Source of the DNA: Caldicoprobacter guelmensis
Lineage (GTDB): Bacteria; Bacillota; Clostridia; Caldicoprobacterales; Caldicoprobacteraceae
Length of the DNA: 64,000 nucleotides
Reading direction: 5' to 3'
Assembly (NCBI RefSeq): GCF_016908415.1
Contig: NZ_JAFBDW010000005.1
Coordinates: 186,001-250,000 of the forward strand
Within the stretch, counting starts at the first letter, position 1. Each line of letters begins with the position of its first letter. This document shows, piece by piece, positions 44,442-53,841 of the stretch. The notes under the pieces were generated by a model. It made no database searches and had not been told where the DNA came from. It worked only from the letters and a program-made list of their open reading frames with translations. Both the position numbers and the translations under genes were made by a program.

Positions 44442-45728
44442 ATGATAGGAGTAGTGGCTGATGACATTACTGGTTCCAATGATATAGGAATTATGTTTGC
44501 TAAAAACGGCTATTTGGTACATGTATATTCTTATGATGTATTTGATGTAAGTTATTACGACAGCAATCAGTTACCCGATGTGCTCATACTCAATACTGAA
44601 TCAAGATTTGACAGCTCTGATGTTGCTTATAAAAAAGTCTATGGAGCGACTGAAATATTAAAAGCATTGGGTTGTTCCCATTATTACAAAAAGACGTGCT
44701 CGGTTTTTCGTGGCAACATAGGAGCAGAGTTTGATGCTATGCTGGATGCATTGGGCCATGAGTTTGGTGTAGTAGTAGCAGGATTTCCTAAAAATGGTAG
44801 AATCACCAAGGATGGTTTACATTACGTTCACGGTAAACTATTGGAAGAGTCCGAGTTTAAGAATGATCCAGTGCACCCCATGTTAAAGTCAAACCTTGTG
44901 GAAATATTGCAACGACAGACAAGGCGTGCTGTTGGTTTGGTTGATTTTAGACAGGTAAAAAAAGGTGTTGATTGTTTAAAAGAGGTTGTGGTTGGATTAA
45001 AGAAGAATTATAATTATCTCGTATTCGATGTTTTAGATCAAAATGATTTGAAAACCATAGCTGAAGCAACAGTTGGGGAAAAGGTGTTTTGTGGAAGCTC
45101 TGCGTTAGCTGAAGAATTGCCGAATTTTATGGGCTTGGCGAAACAGAAAGCACTAAATATTGAGATTCCTTTGAAAGAAGGGGTTGGCATATTGTGTGCT
45201 GCGGGCAGCCTTATGCCACAAACAGCTAGACAGGTTGAGCGTTTTTGTCAAAGAGGTGCAGCTTTGTTTGAGCTTAATACTTTGAAATTATTTGATCCAC
45301 ATGAAAGAGATAGCGAGATTGAGTTTTTGATATCGGCTGTATCTGAAAAGATTATGAAGCGACAAGACGCAGTGGTATATTCAGCTAGTTCTCCTGATAA
45401 AGTAGCAGCTACAAAGATAAAAGGCATTGAATACGGATTATCTACAGTAGAGATTGCACGAAAAGTGTCCGAAGCCATTGCGGAAGTGGTAGAAGGAGTA
45501 GTACAAATTACGGGACAGAATAGACTTCTAATAGCGGGGGGAGATACTTCTGCAGCAGTTTGTAATCGGTTAGGTATTAAGGGAATGATGGTGGCAGATG
45601 AAATACAGCCTGGATTACCGTCGTGCGTATCGTTATCGGCTAATCCAATGTTGCTTGTACTGAAATCGGGTAGCTTTGGCAATGATGACTTTTTTTTAGA
45701 GGCGGTTGAATACCTTAAAACGAGGTGA
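44442..45728 (+). CDS. Four-carbon acid sugar kinase family protein (DUF1537)
   Basis: About 428 residues of the OtnK/DtnK/YgbK kinase family, which phosphorylate tetronates and related acid sugars. The N-terminal substrate domain starts MIGVVADDITGSNDIGIMFAKNGY; the C-terminal nucleotide domain has LLIAGGDTSAAVCNRLGIKGM and the GEI/DEIQPGLPSC turn, ending LKSGSFGNDDFF. ATG 44442 gives the family-like start; GTG 44430 is also possible. It partners with the class II aldolase, as in known acid-sugar routes. Its stop overlaps the next regulator gene. Confidence 0.85.
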   Translation: MIGVVADDITGSNDIGIMFAKNGYLVHVYSYDVFDVSYYDSNQLPDVLILNTESRFDSSDVAYKKVYGATEILKALGCSHYYKKTCSVFRGNIGAEFDAMLDALGHEFGVVVAGFPKNGRITKDGLHYVHGKLLEESEFKNDPVHPMLKSNLVEILQRQTRRAVGLVDFRQVKKGVDCLKEVVVGLKKNYNYLVFDVLDQNDLKTIAEATVGEKVFCGSSALAEELPNFMGLAKQKALNIEIPLKEGVGILCAAGSLMPQTARQVERFCQRGAALFELNTLKLFDPHERDSEIEFLISAVSEKIMKRQDAVVYSASSPDKVAATKIKGIEYGLSTVEIARKVSEAIAEVVEGVVQITGQNRLLIAGGDTSAAVCNRLGIKGMMVADEIQPGLPSCVSLSANPMLLVLKSGSFGNDDFFLEAVEYLKTR

Positions 45729-45736
45729 TGGCAAAC

Positions 45737-46543
45737 GTGTTGGTTGATGAGAGAAGAAATAAAATAAAAGAAATCGTACTTAAAGAGAAAAGCGTCAGGG
45801 TGGCCGACCTAGTACGATGGTTTAACGTATCGGAAGAGACCATTCGACGTGATTTAAGTAAGCTTGAAAAAGAAGGGTTAGTGAAAAAAACTTATGGGGG
45901 AGCTATATTGGCCGAAGAACTCCAAAGTGCCATGTTGTTTATACCCCCAGTACAACAACGTAAAGTTCAGTTTTATCAAGAAAAGGATATTATCGGGCGA
46001 CGAGCTGCAGAGATGATATTTGATGGTAGTACAGTGATCCTGGATGCTGGTTCCACCACATGGTCAATTAGCAAGTATATTAGCAGCTGTGAGGGGATTA
46101 CAGTAGTAACTAATAGTATAGACATAGCACAGGAACTCAGCAAAGATGATAAAGTAGAAGTTATAGTGGTAGGTGGCAAGCTTATAAAGAAATCTATGAG
46201 CTTGGTAGGTCCTCAGGCCGAAAAGGCATTTCGTAGCTATAACGCCGATATAGTTTTTTTGGGAGTGTCAGGGATATCATTAAATAAGGGATTTACCAGT
46301 TCCGATATATATGAAGCAGAAATTAAGCGAACCATGATGTTTGCTGCACAAAAGAGGGTGATAGTAGCAGATCACAGCAAATTTGAAAGACAGGGTTTGA
46401 TTACGTTTGCAGATTTTAAGGAAATAGATGCTGTTGTCACCAGCAGTCTTGTGGATAGGGAGTTGTTAAAGGCTATAAAGGACTTGGGTATTGAAGTGAT
46501 AGTTTGCGAAGTGACAGAGGATGCTTCGGAGGCTTGTTTATAA
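45737..46543 (+). CDS. DeoR-family transcriptional regulator
   Basis: About 268 residues. HTH: ERRNKIKEIVLKEKSVRVADLVRWFNVSEETIRRDL, with the DeoR signature following (KLEKEGLVKKTYGGAI). The C-terminal sugar-phosphate sensor domain has LDAGSTTWSISKYI, VVTNSIDIAQEL and FLGVSGISLNKGFTSSD. The start is probably GTG 45737, placed after GAGGTGA at the end of the kinase gene; ATG 45728 is nearer than usual. It most likely responds to a phosphorylated intermediate of the aldolase/kinase route. Confidence 0.88.
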   Translation: MLVDERRNKIKEIVLKEKSVRVADLVRWFNVSEETIRRDLSKLEKEGLVKKTYGGAILAEELQSAMLFIPPVQQRKVQFYQEKDIIGRRAAEMIFDGSTVILDAGSTTWSISKYISSCEGITVVTNSIDIAQELSKDDKVEVIVVGGKLIKKSMSLVGPQAEKAFRSYNADIVFLGVSGISLNKGFTSSDIYEAEIKRTMMFAAQKRVIVADHSKFERQGLITFADFKEIDAVVTSSLVDRELLKAIKDLGIEVIVCEVTEDASEACL

Positions 46544-46587
46544 GCATAAAATTAACAGGATTATGTAAAATGGAGTGAAAGGTCAGG

Positions 46588-49137
46588 ATGGGGGAAAAAG
46601 TAATTTTAAATGGTGATAGATGGAAACTTACTGGCTTTTGGAAGAATCATTGGCGGCTTATACGATCTATGGAGACCGGCATAAAAGTAAAAGGCGTCAT
46701 ACCTACTATACAGGCAGAGGTGCCGGGTGCAGTACAGCTGGATTTGATTAAGGCAGGTATTCTTAAGGATCCAAATTACGGATTAAACAGCAATCTTGGT
46801 GAATGGGTAAACAACAGGGAATGGTTCCTAGACACTGAGTTTGTACTGCCTGAAGATAAGCGTGGAGAAAAATACATTTTGTGTTTTGAAGGATTGGATT
46901 ACCATGGCGAAGTGTATCTTAATGGGAAATTGCTGGGTAAATTCTGTAGAATGTTTATACCACATGAATTCGATATAACTGGCATTTTAAAAACGGAGGG
47001 CACAAATTTTTTAAGGGTTGTGTTTTGCAGCACTCCCGAAGTGGATGGTCAGGTAGGGTATTCTAATCAAATAAAGATATTAAAGTCTAGGTTCAATTAT
47101 CAATGGGATTGGTGCCCGCGTATAGTTCCTGTGGGAATTTGGGATGATGTTTATATAAAGATATATAACTATGTTAGAATAGTCGATTTCTTCCCGAGGA
47201 CCAGCGTTGATGAGACGTACAGATCAGGAAAAATAGATATGCATGTAGAACTTGATGCTGATATCTCAGGTGAATATATATTTGTGTATAGAGTACTATT
47301 GGATGGGAAAGAAATATGTCGAGGAGAATTTAATGAGAATCTAATAGCTGCAAAGGGTCAGAGAATAACTCACGAGGTATTTGTGGATAACATAAAACTT
47401 TGGTGGCCTAACAGTTTTGGGGAACAGCCCTTATACAATGTTGAAGTGGCAATTTACAATAAAGAAAATGTGAAATGTGATAATGCAGCAAAACGGGTAG
47501 GTTTTAGGAGGGTTGAATTTCTGAAAAATGTAAACTCAAGCGATGACTCTCTACCTTATACGCTGGTGTTGAATGGCAAGCGTATATTTTTGCGAGGCGT
47601 AAACTGGGTACCTATTTCTCCTTTTTATGGTGGTGTTCGAAAGCAGGACTATGTAAACTATATAAAACGATTTAAAGATATGAATTGCAATGTATTAAGG
47701 GTATGGGGTGGAGCGATCCTTGAAAAGGAAGACTTTTACGACGTTTGTGATGAAATGGGAATAATGATATGGCAGGAATTTCCGCAATCATCCAGCGGGC
47801 TTAACAATACGCCACCTGATAACCCTGAGTTTTTAGAAGAGTTAAAGAAGGTAGCGACGGTCTTCATAAAGCGCAGAAGGCATCATGCCAGCCATATAAT
47901 ATGGTGTGGTGGTAATGAGCTGATGTGGGAGAATGCCAAGCCAGTGGATTTTAACCATATTAATATAAAGATGCTGAAAGAATTGGTAGAACAACTAGAT
48001 CCAGGAAAATATTTCTTACCTTCCAGTGCGTCAGGACCTAAGTTTATGGCTGATGAGGAGAACTTCGGTAAAGGAGTACACCACGATGTGCACGGACCAT
48101 GGAATTATTTGGGGGAGCCGCGTCATTACCGGTTCTTCAATGGAGATGATTCGCTTTTCAGGTCTGAAACAGGCTGTGCTGGTATTTCAAGATTGGATAC
48201 CTTGGATAAATACAGAGGAGAATATCAATTGTGGCCTCCCGACGAGACGAATCTGCTATGGATGCATCGAGGGGCGTGGTGGCTACAACTTAAAGAGCTT
48301 ACTGAACTCTTTGGAGAATGGTCAAAAGAGGAGCTGCCTCTTTATGTTGAGGCCAGTCGTTTTGTTCAGGCAGAGGCATTGAGGTATGCTGTTGAGGCTA
48401 CCAGGAGAAGGGAACCACAAAGCTCAGGCTTTATTGTATGGATGGGGAATGAGTCCTTTCCCAATTTTGCTAATACCTCTTTACTTGAATACGATGGTAC
48501 CCCAAAACCTGCATATTACTGGGTAAGAAGTGCTTATTCTAAGGTTCATGTATCGCTTCGGTATGATAATGTGTGCTATGTAAGCGGTGAGGGTTTCGAG
48601 GGGGATGTGTATGTAACGTATGACTATGAGGAGCCTAATGTGTATGAGATATGTGCTCAAGTATTGGATGTATATGGTCATATAAGGTGTCAAAGCAAGT
48701 GGGAAAAAGGGATATATGGGCCAGTTACATTTGTAGGGAGGCTTAGTTGGTATATTGAAAATTGTCCTCAAAATGTCTTTTTTGTCAGGGTGATATTGAA
48801 AGGCCAAGAGGGTAGTCTGATTGATGAAAATACATATATATTCACAGTAGACAGCCAAAATCCGTTTGGACCGCTGAGGAGTTTGCCTCCGGCAGATGTA
48901 GTCATTAAGGAAGTAGATATTCATGGAGGTCTATGGACTGTTAAGAATGTGTCTTGTGTGGTGGCTGTGGGCGTGTTCTTATACGGACAGAAACCTAATG
49001 AATTTATGAGCTTCTCTTCAAATTATTTTATATTGATGCCCGGTGAAGAGAAGAGGATAACAATTCAAACAAGAAATGGCTATACAATCGACAAAAATTT
49101 CAATGTTAGCGGCTTTAATGTAAGGCTTATTGGGTGA
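46588..49137 (+). CDS. Glycoside hydrolase family 2, beta-mannosidase type
   Basis: 849 residues without signal peptide, so it acts on imported oligosaccharides. N-terminal jelly roll (about 10-210) with VPGAVQLDLIKAGIL; immunoglobulin-like middle domain; TIM barrel from about residue 330 with NGKRIFLRGVNWVP. The acid/base is the Glu in WCGGNELMWEN (about 443); the nucleophile is the Glu in FRSETGCAG (about 525). The WDWCPRIVPVGIWDDV stretch and GGNE are typical of mannosidases rather than galactosidases. It follows the DeoR gene by 44 bases, start MGEKVILNGDRW. Confidence 0.9.
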   Translation: MGEKVILNGDRWKLTGFWKNHWRLIRSMETGIKVKGVIPTIQAEVPGAVQLDLIKAGILKDPNYGLNSNLGEWVNNREWFLDTEFVLPEDKRGEKYILCFEGLDYHGEVYLNGKLLGKFCRMFIPHEFDITGILKTEGTNFLRVVFCSTPEVDGQVGYSNQIKILKSRFNYQWDWCPRIVPVGIWDDVYIKIYNYVRIVDFFPRTSVDETYRSGKIDMHVELDADISGEYIFVYRVLLDGKEICRGEFNENLIAAKGQRITHEVFVDNIKLWWPNSFGEQPLYNVEVAIYNKENVKCDNAAKRVGFRRVEFLKNVNSSDDSLPYTLVLNGKRIFLRGVNWVPISPFYGGVRKQDYVNYIKRFKDMNCNVLRVWGGAILEKEDFYDVCDEMGIMIWQEFPQSSSGLNNTPPDNPEFLEELKKVATVFIKRRRHHASHIIWCGGNELMWENAKPVDFNHINIKMLKELVEQLDPGKYFLPSSASGPKFMADEENFGKGVHHDVHGPWNYLGEPRHYRFFNGDDSLFRSETGCAGISRLDTLDKYRGEYQLWPPDETNLLWMHRGAWWLQLKELTELFGEWSKEELPLYVEASRFVQAEALRYAVEATRRREPQSSGFIVWMGNESFPNFANTSLLEYDGTPKPAYYWVRSAYSKVHVSLRYDNVCYVSGEGFEGDVYVTYDYEEPNVYEICAQVLDVYGHIRCQSKWEKGIYGPVTFVGRLSWYIENCPQNVFFVRVILKGQEGSLIDENTYIFTVDSQNPFGPLRSLPPADVVIKEVDIHGGLWTVKNVSCVVAVGVFLYGQKPNEFMSFSSNYFILMPGEEKRITIQTRNGYTIDKNFNVSGFNVRLIG

Positions 49138-49165
49138 GGAGTAGAATGACGAAAGGAGCTTTACC

Positions 49166-51256
49166 ATGCAGCAAATAATAGAGCTAAAATTAGTAAATGG
49201 GTATCTAAATTTACTATGGGATAATGAGCTGGTGATAAGCGGCATGGAGCCTATTGTCAGCACGGATGAGGGGGAGTATAGGTTATTTACGCCAATACAG
49301 AAAAGCACTAGTGAAGGTTATGTGATTGAGTATTTGCATGATGATGTATCGTTATCATTAAAATTTCAAGTATGCGATGGACTAGTAGTTTGTTATGTCA
49401 ATGTCCTATGTAAAAAGGGATTGCTAACTCCGGTGGCGGGTGTCAAGCTGCGAATAGCTGATATACGTAACATAAAGGGGTTGATGGCAAATTATCTACA
49501 TAAAAATTGGTGGACTAGACCGTGGTTTAATACTGATATAGGTTCTTTGCCTCCCCGTACCCAATCGCTGTTTTGGAGCGACGCTAAGAGGTTTTACCAT
49601 CTATTGCCGGTATGTGATGATGTTTTCAAGGCTGAGCTTATGGGTGTAGGGCAAGGGATGGATATAGTGATTTCAGCCTACGATGTTGGATATATTAGTT
49701 GTAATACTTTAGTTTTTGTTTTTGGGGGCGATAGCCAGCCTTATAGGCTGGTTAAAAAAGTAATAGATTTGGCTATAAAATCCAGAAAGATGCCTGGTAG
49801 AAATATAGAGGAACGCCATTATCCCGAAATATTTGAATACCTTGGTTGGTGTAGCTGGGATGCCTTTTATCATGACGTAAACGAGAAAGGAATAATTGAT
49901 AAGGCAGATGAATTTAAGGAAAAGGGCATACCCGTAAAATGGATGATTGTAGATGATGGTTGGTCTGAGACCAGGGAACGCAAGCTATGGTCATTTCAAG
50001 CAGATAGAGGGAAATTCCCAAATGGGCTGGGTAATCTCGTAAAAAACCTTAAAGGGCAATATGGCATATCCTGGGTGGGTGTATGGCATACCTTTACTGG
50101 CTATTGGGATGGCATCCATCCCGATAGCGACATAGCAAAGGAATACAAAGATAATATTATGAAGACTAAGGGTGGAAGATTGCTGCCATATCCCGATGCT
50201 GAGAGAGGTTTCCCATTCTGGAATGCTTGGCATACCTACCTTAAAAAACAGGGTGTGGACTTTGTAAAGGTAGATAATCAAAGCGCCTTGGTGCTGTTTG
50301 TTAAAAATAATATGGCTATAGGTACTGCTGCTTGTGGCATGCATGGCGCGCTTGAGGCTTCTGTGGCGTTAAATTTTAATGGTTGGGCCATTAACTGTAT
50401 GGGTATGGCTGCCGAAAACATGTGGAATCGCCGGATAACGGCTGTCTCGAGAAGCAGTGATGACTTTCTTCCTCAAGATGTAAGCAGCTTTAAAGAGCAC
50501 GCTATGCAAAATGCATATAATTGTTTTATATATGGTAATTTAATATGGGGCGACTGGGATATGTGGTGGACTTACAATAAAGTAGCGGTAAACAGTGCCG
50601 TCCTGCGTGCCATCAGCGGTGGACCGGTTTATATAAGTGATCAAGTAGGGAAAACCGACCCTGCTATTATTAAGCCACTGATCCTTTCGAATGGCCGCGT
50701 GTTGCGTTGTAATAGGCCGGGGATGCCCACCATGGATTGCCTTGTGGTGGATCCACAGTCCAGTGAAACAGTGCTCAAGATATGGAACCGTGTTGGCGAT
50801 GCAGGTGTAATTGCTGCATTTAATGTTCATGCTGATGGACGAAAGTTGCGAGGAACTATTAAGCCTTCCGATGTGCCAGACCTTACCGGACAACAATTTG
50901 CGGTGTATGATCATTTTACTAGAACTGCTTATATAAAGGATGCAGATGAAGTGATGGGCTTTGAGCTACAGGACAATGGATGTGCTTTATACCTCATAGT
51001 TCCCTTCAAAGGTGACTTTGCATTACTTGGGCTTTTAGACAAATATATTTCCCCGGCTACAATAAAGGTACAACACAATACTGAAAGAGAAGTACATGCT
51101 GTGTTATATGAAGGAGGCTTATTCGGCTTTGTAGCCAAAAGGCAACCCGATGCTGTGATGGTAAATGGGGAAAAAAGGGAATGGGTATGCAACGAATCCC
51201 TTTGTATAGTTGATTGTTCTGATATACATGGCGAGGTATTTATAATGATAAGGTAA
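49166..51256 (+). CDS. Glycoside hydrolase family 36, raffinose synthase/Sip1-like alpha-galactosidase
   Basis: 696 residues. The barrel motifs are CSWDAFYHDVNEKGI, WMIVDDGWSE, GVWHTFTGYWDGIHP and the nucleophile Asp in FVKVDNQSAL (about 368). The acid/base Asp is in VSRSSDDFLPQD (about 432). The whole pattern is that of the seed-imbibition/raffinose synthase subgroup of GH36. In bacteria these act as alpha-galactosidases or related alpha-glycoside enzymes. It lies 29 bases after the GH2 gene in the same operon. Cytoplasmic. Confidence 0.9.
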   Translation: MQQIIELKLVNGYLNLLWDNELVISGMEPIVSTDEGEYRLFTPIQKSTSEGYVIEYLHDDVSLSLKFQVCDGLVVCYVNVLCKKGLLTPVAGVKLRIADIRNIKGLMANYLHKNWWTRPWFNTDIGSLPPRTQSLFWSDAKRFYHLLPVCDDVFKAELMGVGQGMDIVISAYDVGYISCNTLVFVFGGDSQPYRLVKKVIDLAIKSRKMPGRNIEERHYPEIFEYLGWCSWDAFYHDVNEKGIIDKADEFKEKGIPVKWMIVDDGWSETRERKLWSFQADRGKFPNGLGNLVKNLKGQYGISWVGVWHTFTGYWDGIHPDSDIAKEYKDNIMKTKGGRLLPYPDAERGFPFWNAWHTYLKKQGVDFVKVDNQSALVLFVKNNMAIGTAACGMHGALEASVALNFNGWAINCMGMAAENMWNRRITAVSRSSDDFLPQDVSSFKEHAMQNAYNCFIYGNLIWGDWDMWWTYNKVAVNSAVLRAISGGPVYISDQVGKTDPAIIKPLILSNGRVLRCNRPGMPTMDCLVVDPQSSETVLKIWNRVGDAGVIAAFNVHADGRKLRGTIKPSDVPDLTGQQFAVYDHFTRTAYIKDADEVMGFELQDNGCALYLIVPFKGDFALLGLLDKYISPATIKVQHNTEREVHAVLYEGGLFGFVAKRQPDAVMVNGEKREWVCNESLCIVDCSDIHGEVFIMIR

Positions 51257-51763
51257 AAAATTGGTTCATTTTCTATACTATAGTCAATGAGTAAACCTTC
51301 GTGAGAGTTCCTAAGATTTTGGAAGGAGTTAAGTCATTTTCGTAGTAAGTGGGAATTATTTTACGCTTACGATAGGTGTGGGTACAATTTGTGCATTTTA
51401 AAAAGAAAAATGGCTTGATTTCAAAGTTTTTGCAACTTTAACTGACAAAGTCAGGTGCCCTATACGATGGGCATCTTTTTTATTTTTTAATTTAAATTTG
51501 ATATCACTTTTAAAAAATTAATTTCAATATTCAAAACCAAATATACAACATCAAATTAAAGTATAGTAAGCGAGAATTAAAGGGTTGGAATGTTGTTTCG
51601 AGCAAATATTTGGAAATTAAGTTTTTGAAATTGAAACATATTTTTCCAGAAAAATGATTTAAGATTTTTAGTTTAAGCAAAGTAACATTGCATGAAACCG
51701 GGAATATAATGGCAAATAAAGAAGGATATATAGATAAATATACAAATAGGAGGGGTACTGTAT
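51257..51763 (+). promoter_or_regulatory. GH36-cotJ intergenic region (507 bp)
   Basis: Holds the terminator at 51453-51482 and an AT-rich cotJ upstream region. The minus-strand frame at 51531-51803 is hydrophobic but overlaps the cotJA start and lacks a ribosome binding site. A sigma-E promoter is expected for cotJ; I could not place one with confidence (ATATACAAAT near 51736 is -10-like). Confidence 0.4.
51453..51482 (+). terminator. Terminator of the GH operon
   Basis: AGGTGCCC (51453-51460) pairs with GGGCATCT (51469-51476), one G-U, then T6. Confidence 0.8.
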
Positions 51764-51979
51764 ATGGATTATCGATATCCGGAGCATTATCTGCCACGAG
51801 CACCCTATATGTATGGCTATCCGATGTGGAAAAGGGTGGAGTTGGCGGAGGCGTATATACCCTATCAACGCTATATCACCAGCTTATCGCCTATGGAAGC
51901 ACTGCACGCGGGGACCATGTTCCCGGAACTTATAAGGCCATATGATAAAAACGATTGCGAAGGGGGTCGTGGCCTATGA
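51764..51979 (+). CDS. cotJA: Spore coat associated protein CotJA
   Basis: 71 residues, a small Tyr/Pro-rich coat protein. The core LAEAYIPYQRYITSLSPMEALHAGTMFPELIRPY matches CotJA. AGGAGGGG lies 8 bases before ATG 51764. A longer frame in another register (51688-51945) is a shadow. It overlaps cotJB by ATGA. Made in the mother cell in sporulation, per family knowledge. Confidence 0.88.
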   Translation: MDYRYPEHYLPRAPYMYGYPMWKRVELAEAYIPYQRYITSLSPMEALHAGTMFPELIRPYDKNDCEGGRGL

Positions 51980-52260
51980 ACTATGGCTATCACGACAATG
52001 AGAGGCAAAAGCTTTTAGAACAAATAAAGGCTATAGAATTTATGACAGTGGATTTAAACTTGTATCTTGACACTCACCCCAATGATCGCAGAGCTTTAAA
52101 TGAGTACAATTATTATACCCGTCAGCTGCAGGCACTAAAAAATGAGTATGAAACGCGCTATGGGCCTTTGACCAACTTTGGTTATTCTATTAGCCCATAT
52201 CCCTGGGCATGGATCAACGAGCCATGGCCATGGGAAGAAGAGTACTATATGGAGGGATGA
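51976..52260 (+). CDS. cotJB: Spore coat protein CotJB
   Basis: 94 residues: LLEQIKAIEFMTVDLNLYLDTHPNDRRALNEYNYY is the CotJB core, followed by a Trp/Pro/Glu-rich tail. ATG 51976 overlaps the cotJA stop and has GAAGGGGGTC upstream; seven earlier codons are in frame but lie in the ribosome binding site. In relatives it needs CotJC for assembly, which here is broken. Confidence 0.9.
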   Translation: MNYGYHDNERQKLLEQIKAIEFMTVDLNLYLDTHPNDRRALNEYNYYTRQLQALKNEYETRYGPLTNFGYSISPYPWAWINEPWPWEEEYYMEG

Positions 52261-52266
52261 TAAGAT

Positions 52267-52482
52267 ATGTGGATATATGAGAAGAAATTGGAGTATCCTG
52301 TGAGGATAAAGAATCCTAACCCTAGAATGGCAAAATATATAATTACTCAGTATGGAGGGCCTGACGGTGAACTAGCAGCTTCTTTAAGGTATCTTTCTCA
52401 GAGGTATCACATGCCCATACCCGAAGCCAAAGGCGTGCTGAACGATATAGGTACATCGTTAACAAAATTGCTCATCTTATAA
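52267..52482 (+). pseudogene. cotJC: Truncated cotJC (manganese catalase-type spore coat protein)
   Basis: The first ~63 codons are intact and highly conserved (MWIYEKKLEYPVRIKNPNPR, then YIITQYGGPDGELAASLRYL). After VLNDIGT the expected EELAHLE is replaced by SLTKLLIL and a stop. The bases TTG-CTCATCTT look like a one-base-shifted ELAHL, so a frameshift is present, and no later CotJC sequence follows in any frame. Full proteins have about 190 residues with manganese ligands mostly in the lost part, so no catalase activity is expected. The break coincides with the change to AT-rich DNA. Confidence 0.82.
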
Positions 52483-53065
52483 AGTGCATTCAGCCGTCAG
52501 CACGAGAATAATTGAGGTTGCACTTGAGCGGCAGTTGCTTTACGTCGCCGGGATGGGACTTGCTACATAAATACTCCTGAAGCGCTCGTATTTGCTTTTA
52601 GAGCGATTTTTGTTGCTTTGGCATATATAATATATATTATGTCTAACTCTCATTAGTTATTATGTAAAGGTATTTTTATTCATAATTATTAGCCTCTTTT
52701 GGGATTTTATTATATACCAGATATATTTTAACATCCTTCATTTATAATCACCCTTGCAGCTTTGTGTAGGGGATATATTCAATAAAAAATTTAAAAGTTC
52801 TTTTGGTAATAATATGTAATTTGATTACCTATTTTTTACATGCAAAGACTCGATAATAAGAAAAGAGGTAATAACAAAAGAAATAATGAAAAAACGTAAA
52901 AAAGATTAAAATATTGCATTTTATTTTTTCTTAAATAATTATTTTAAGCAGTATTTTGGGTTTGTTTTATTATAAAATAAATGATAAATTATAATTAAAC
53001 TGTTAAATGGTTAAACAAATAAACAAGTATACTAAAAAATTCTTGATATGGTGAGGAATTGTGTT
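52483..53065. other. Gene-free junction (583 bp), composition shift
   Basis: The first ~150 bases still have mixed composition and no readable gene; from about 52.6 kb the sequence is strongly AT-rich. No integrase, IS end or tRNA-type attachment site was seen. It includes the promoter area of the FadR-type gene, without a clear consensus. Confidence 0.6.
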
Positions 53066-53776
53066 ATGGAATTTAAAACTTTACAAGTTGAAAAATTATC
53101 GGATAAAGTTGTTAAAGAAATTATACATATGCTCGAGACTGGTGCATTAAAACCAGGTGATAAACTCCCACCAGAAGTAGAATTTGCTGAGCAGTTAGGA
53201 GTAAGTAGGGGAATATTGAGGGAAGCGTTAACCATATTACAATCTCAAGGTTATATTAGTAGAAAACCAAAGGATGGTACCTATATACGTAAGTTACCTA
53301 ATAAGTATTCGAGGGATGAATCTGTTCTTTCCATGTTTAAAAAAGCTACTTATAGGGATTTATTAGAGATGAGAGAATCTTTGGAACAAAAAGTAGTGGA
53401 ATTGGTTATAGAAAGAGCTACAGATGATGATATTATGGCTTTAGAAAAAATGCTAATGGAAACCGAATTGACTGAAGAAAAAAGTATAGTAGTAGATCAC
53501 GATTTTCATTTAAAGTTGGCTGAGTTATCTCAAAATATATTGATTATAAATTTTATTGATATTTATTATAATCTTATTCATGAGTTAGCAGAGATCAGCT
53601 TAAAAAACAATAAGCAACGAAGAATAGAAATAATAAAAGAACATATGGAAATTGTGAAAGCTATTAAAGAAAGAAATATAGAAAAAGCAAAAAAGGCTGT
53701 AATATACCATCTTAACGCAGTTAAAGAAACTATAAATACAGTTAAAGAGACGACTGATAATATTGAATCTGATTAA
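53066..53776 (+). CDS. GntR-family regulator, FadR subfamily
   Basis: 236 residues. N-terminal winged helix: VVKEIIHMLETGALKPGDKLPPEVEFAEQLGVSRGILREALTIL. C-terminal FCD all-helical ligand domain with RESLEQKVVELVIERATDDDI, DHDFHLKLAEL and HMEIVKAIKERNIEKAKKAV; the Asp and His residues fit the metal-binding FCD site. ATG 53066 follows GTGAGG; ATG 53048 is upstream in that signal. It is the first gene of the right-hand operon and probably its regulator, sensing a carboxylate-like effector. Confidence 0.88.
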   Translation: MEFKTLQVEKLSDKVVKEIIHMLETGALKPGDKLPPEVEFAEQLGVSRGILREALTILQSQGYISRKPKDGTYIRKLPNKYSRDESVLSMFKKATYRDLLEMRESLEQKVVELVIERATDDDIMALEKMLMETELTEEKSIVVDHDFHLKLAELSQNILIINFIDIYYNLIHELAEISLKNNKQRRIEIIKEHMEIVKAIKERNIEKAKKAVIYHLNAVKETINTVKETTDNIESD

Positions 53777-53841
53777 TGTAAAAAATGCAGGGAAAAAATG
53801 ATAATAGAGGATACACTATAATAGCAATAGGGGATGATATC

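Noticed and set aside
51688..51945. 85-codon frame overlapping cotJA
   Set aside because: cotJA in the other register has the ribosome binding site and a family match.
52483..53065. Insertion sequence at the island edge
   Set aside because: No transposase frame, terminal inverted repeats or target duplication visible in this gap.
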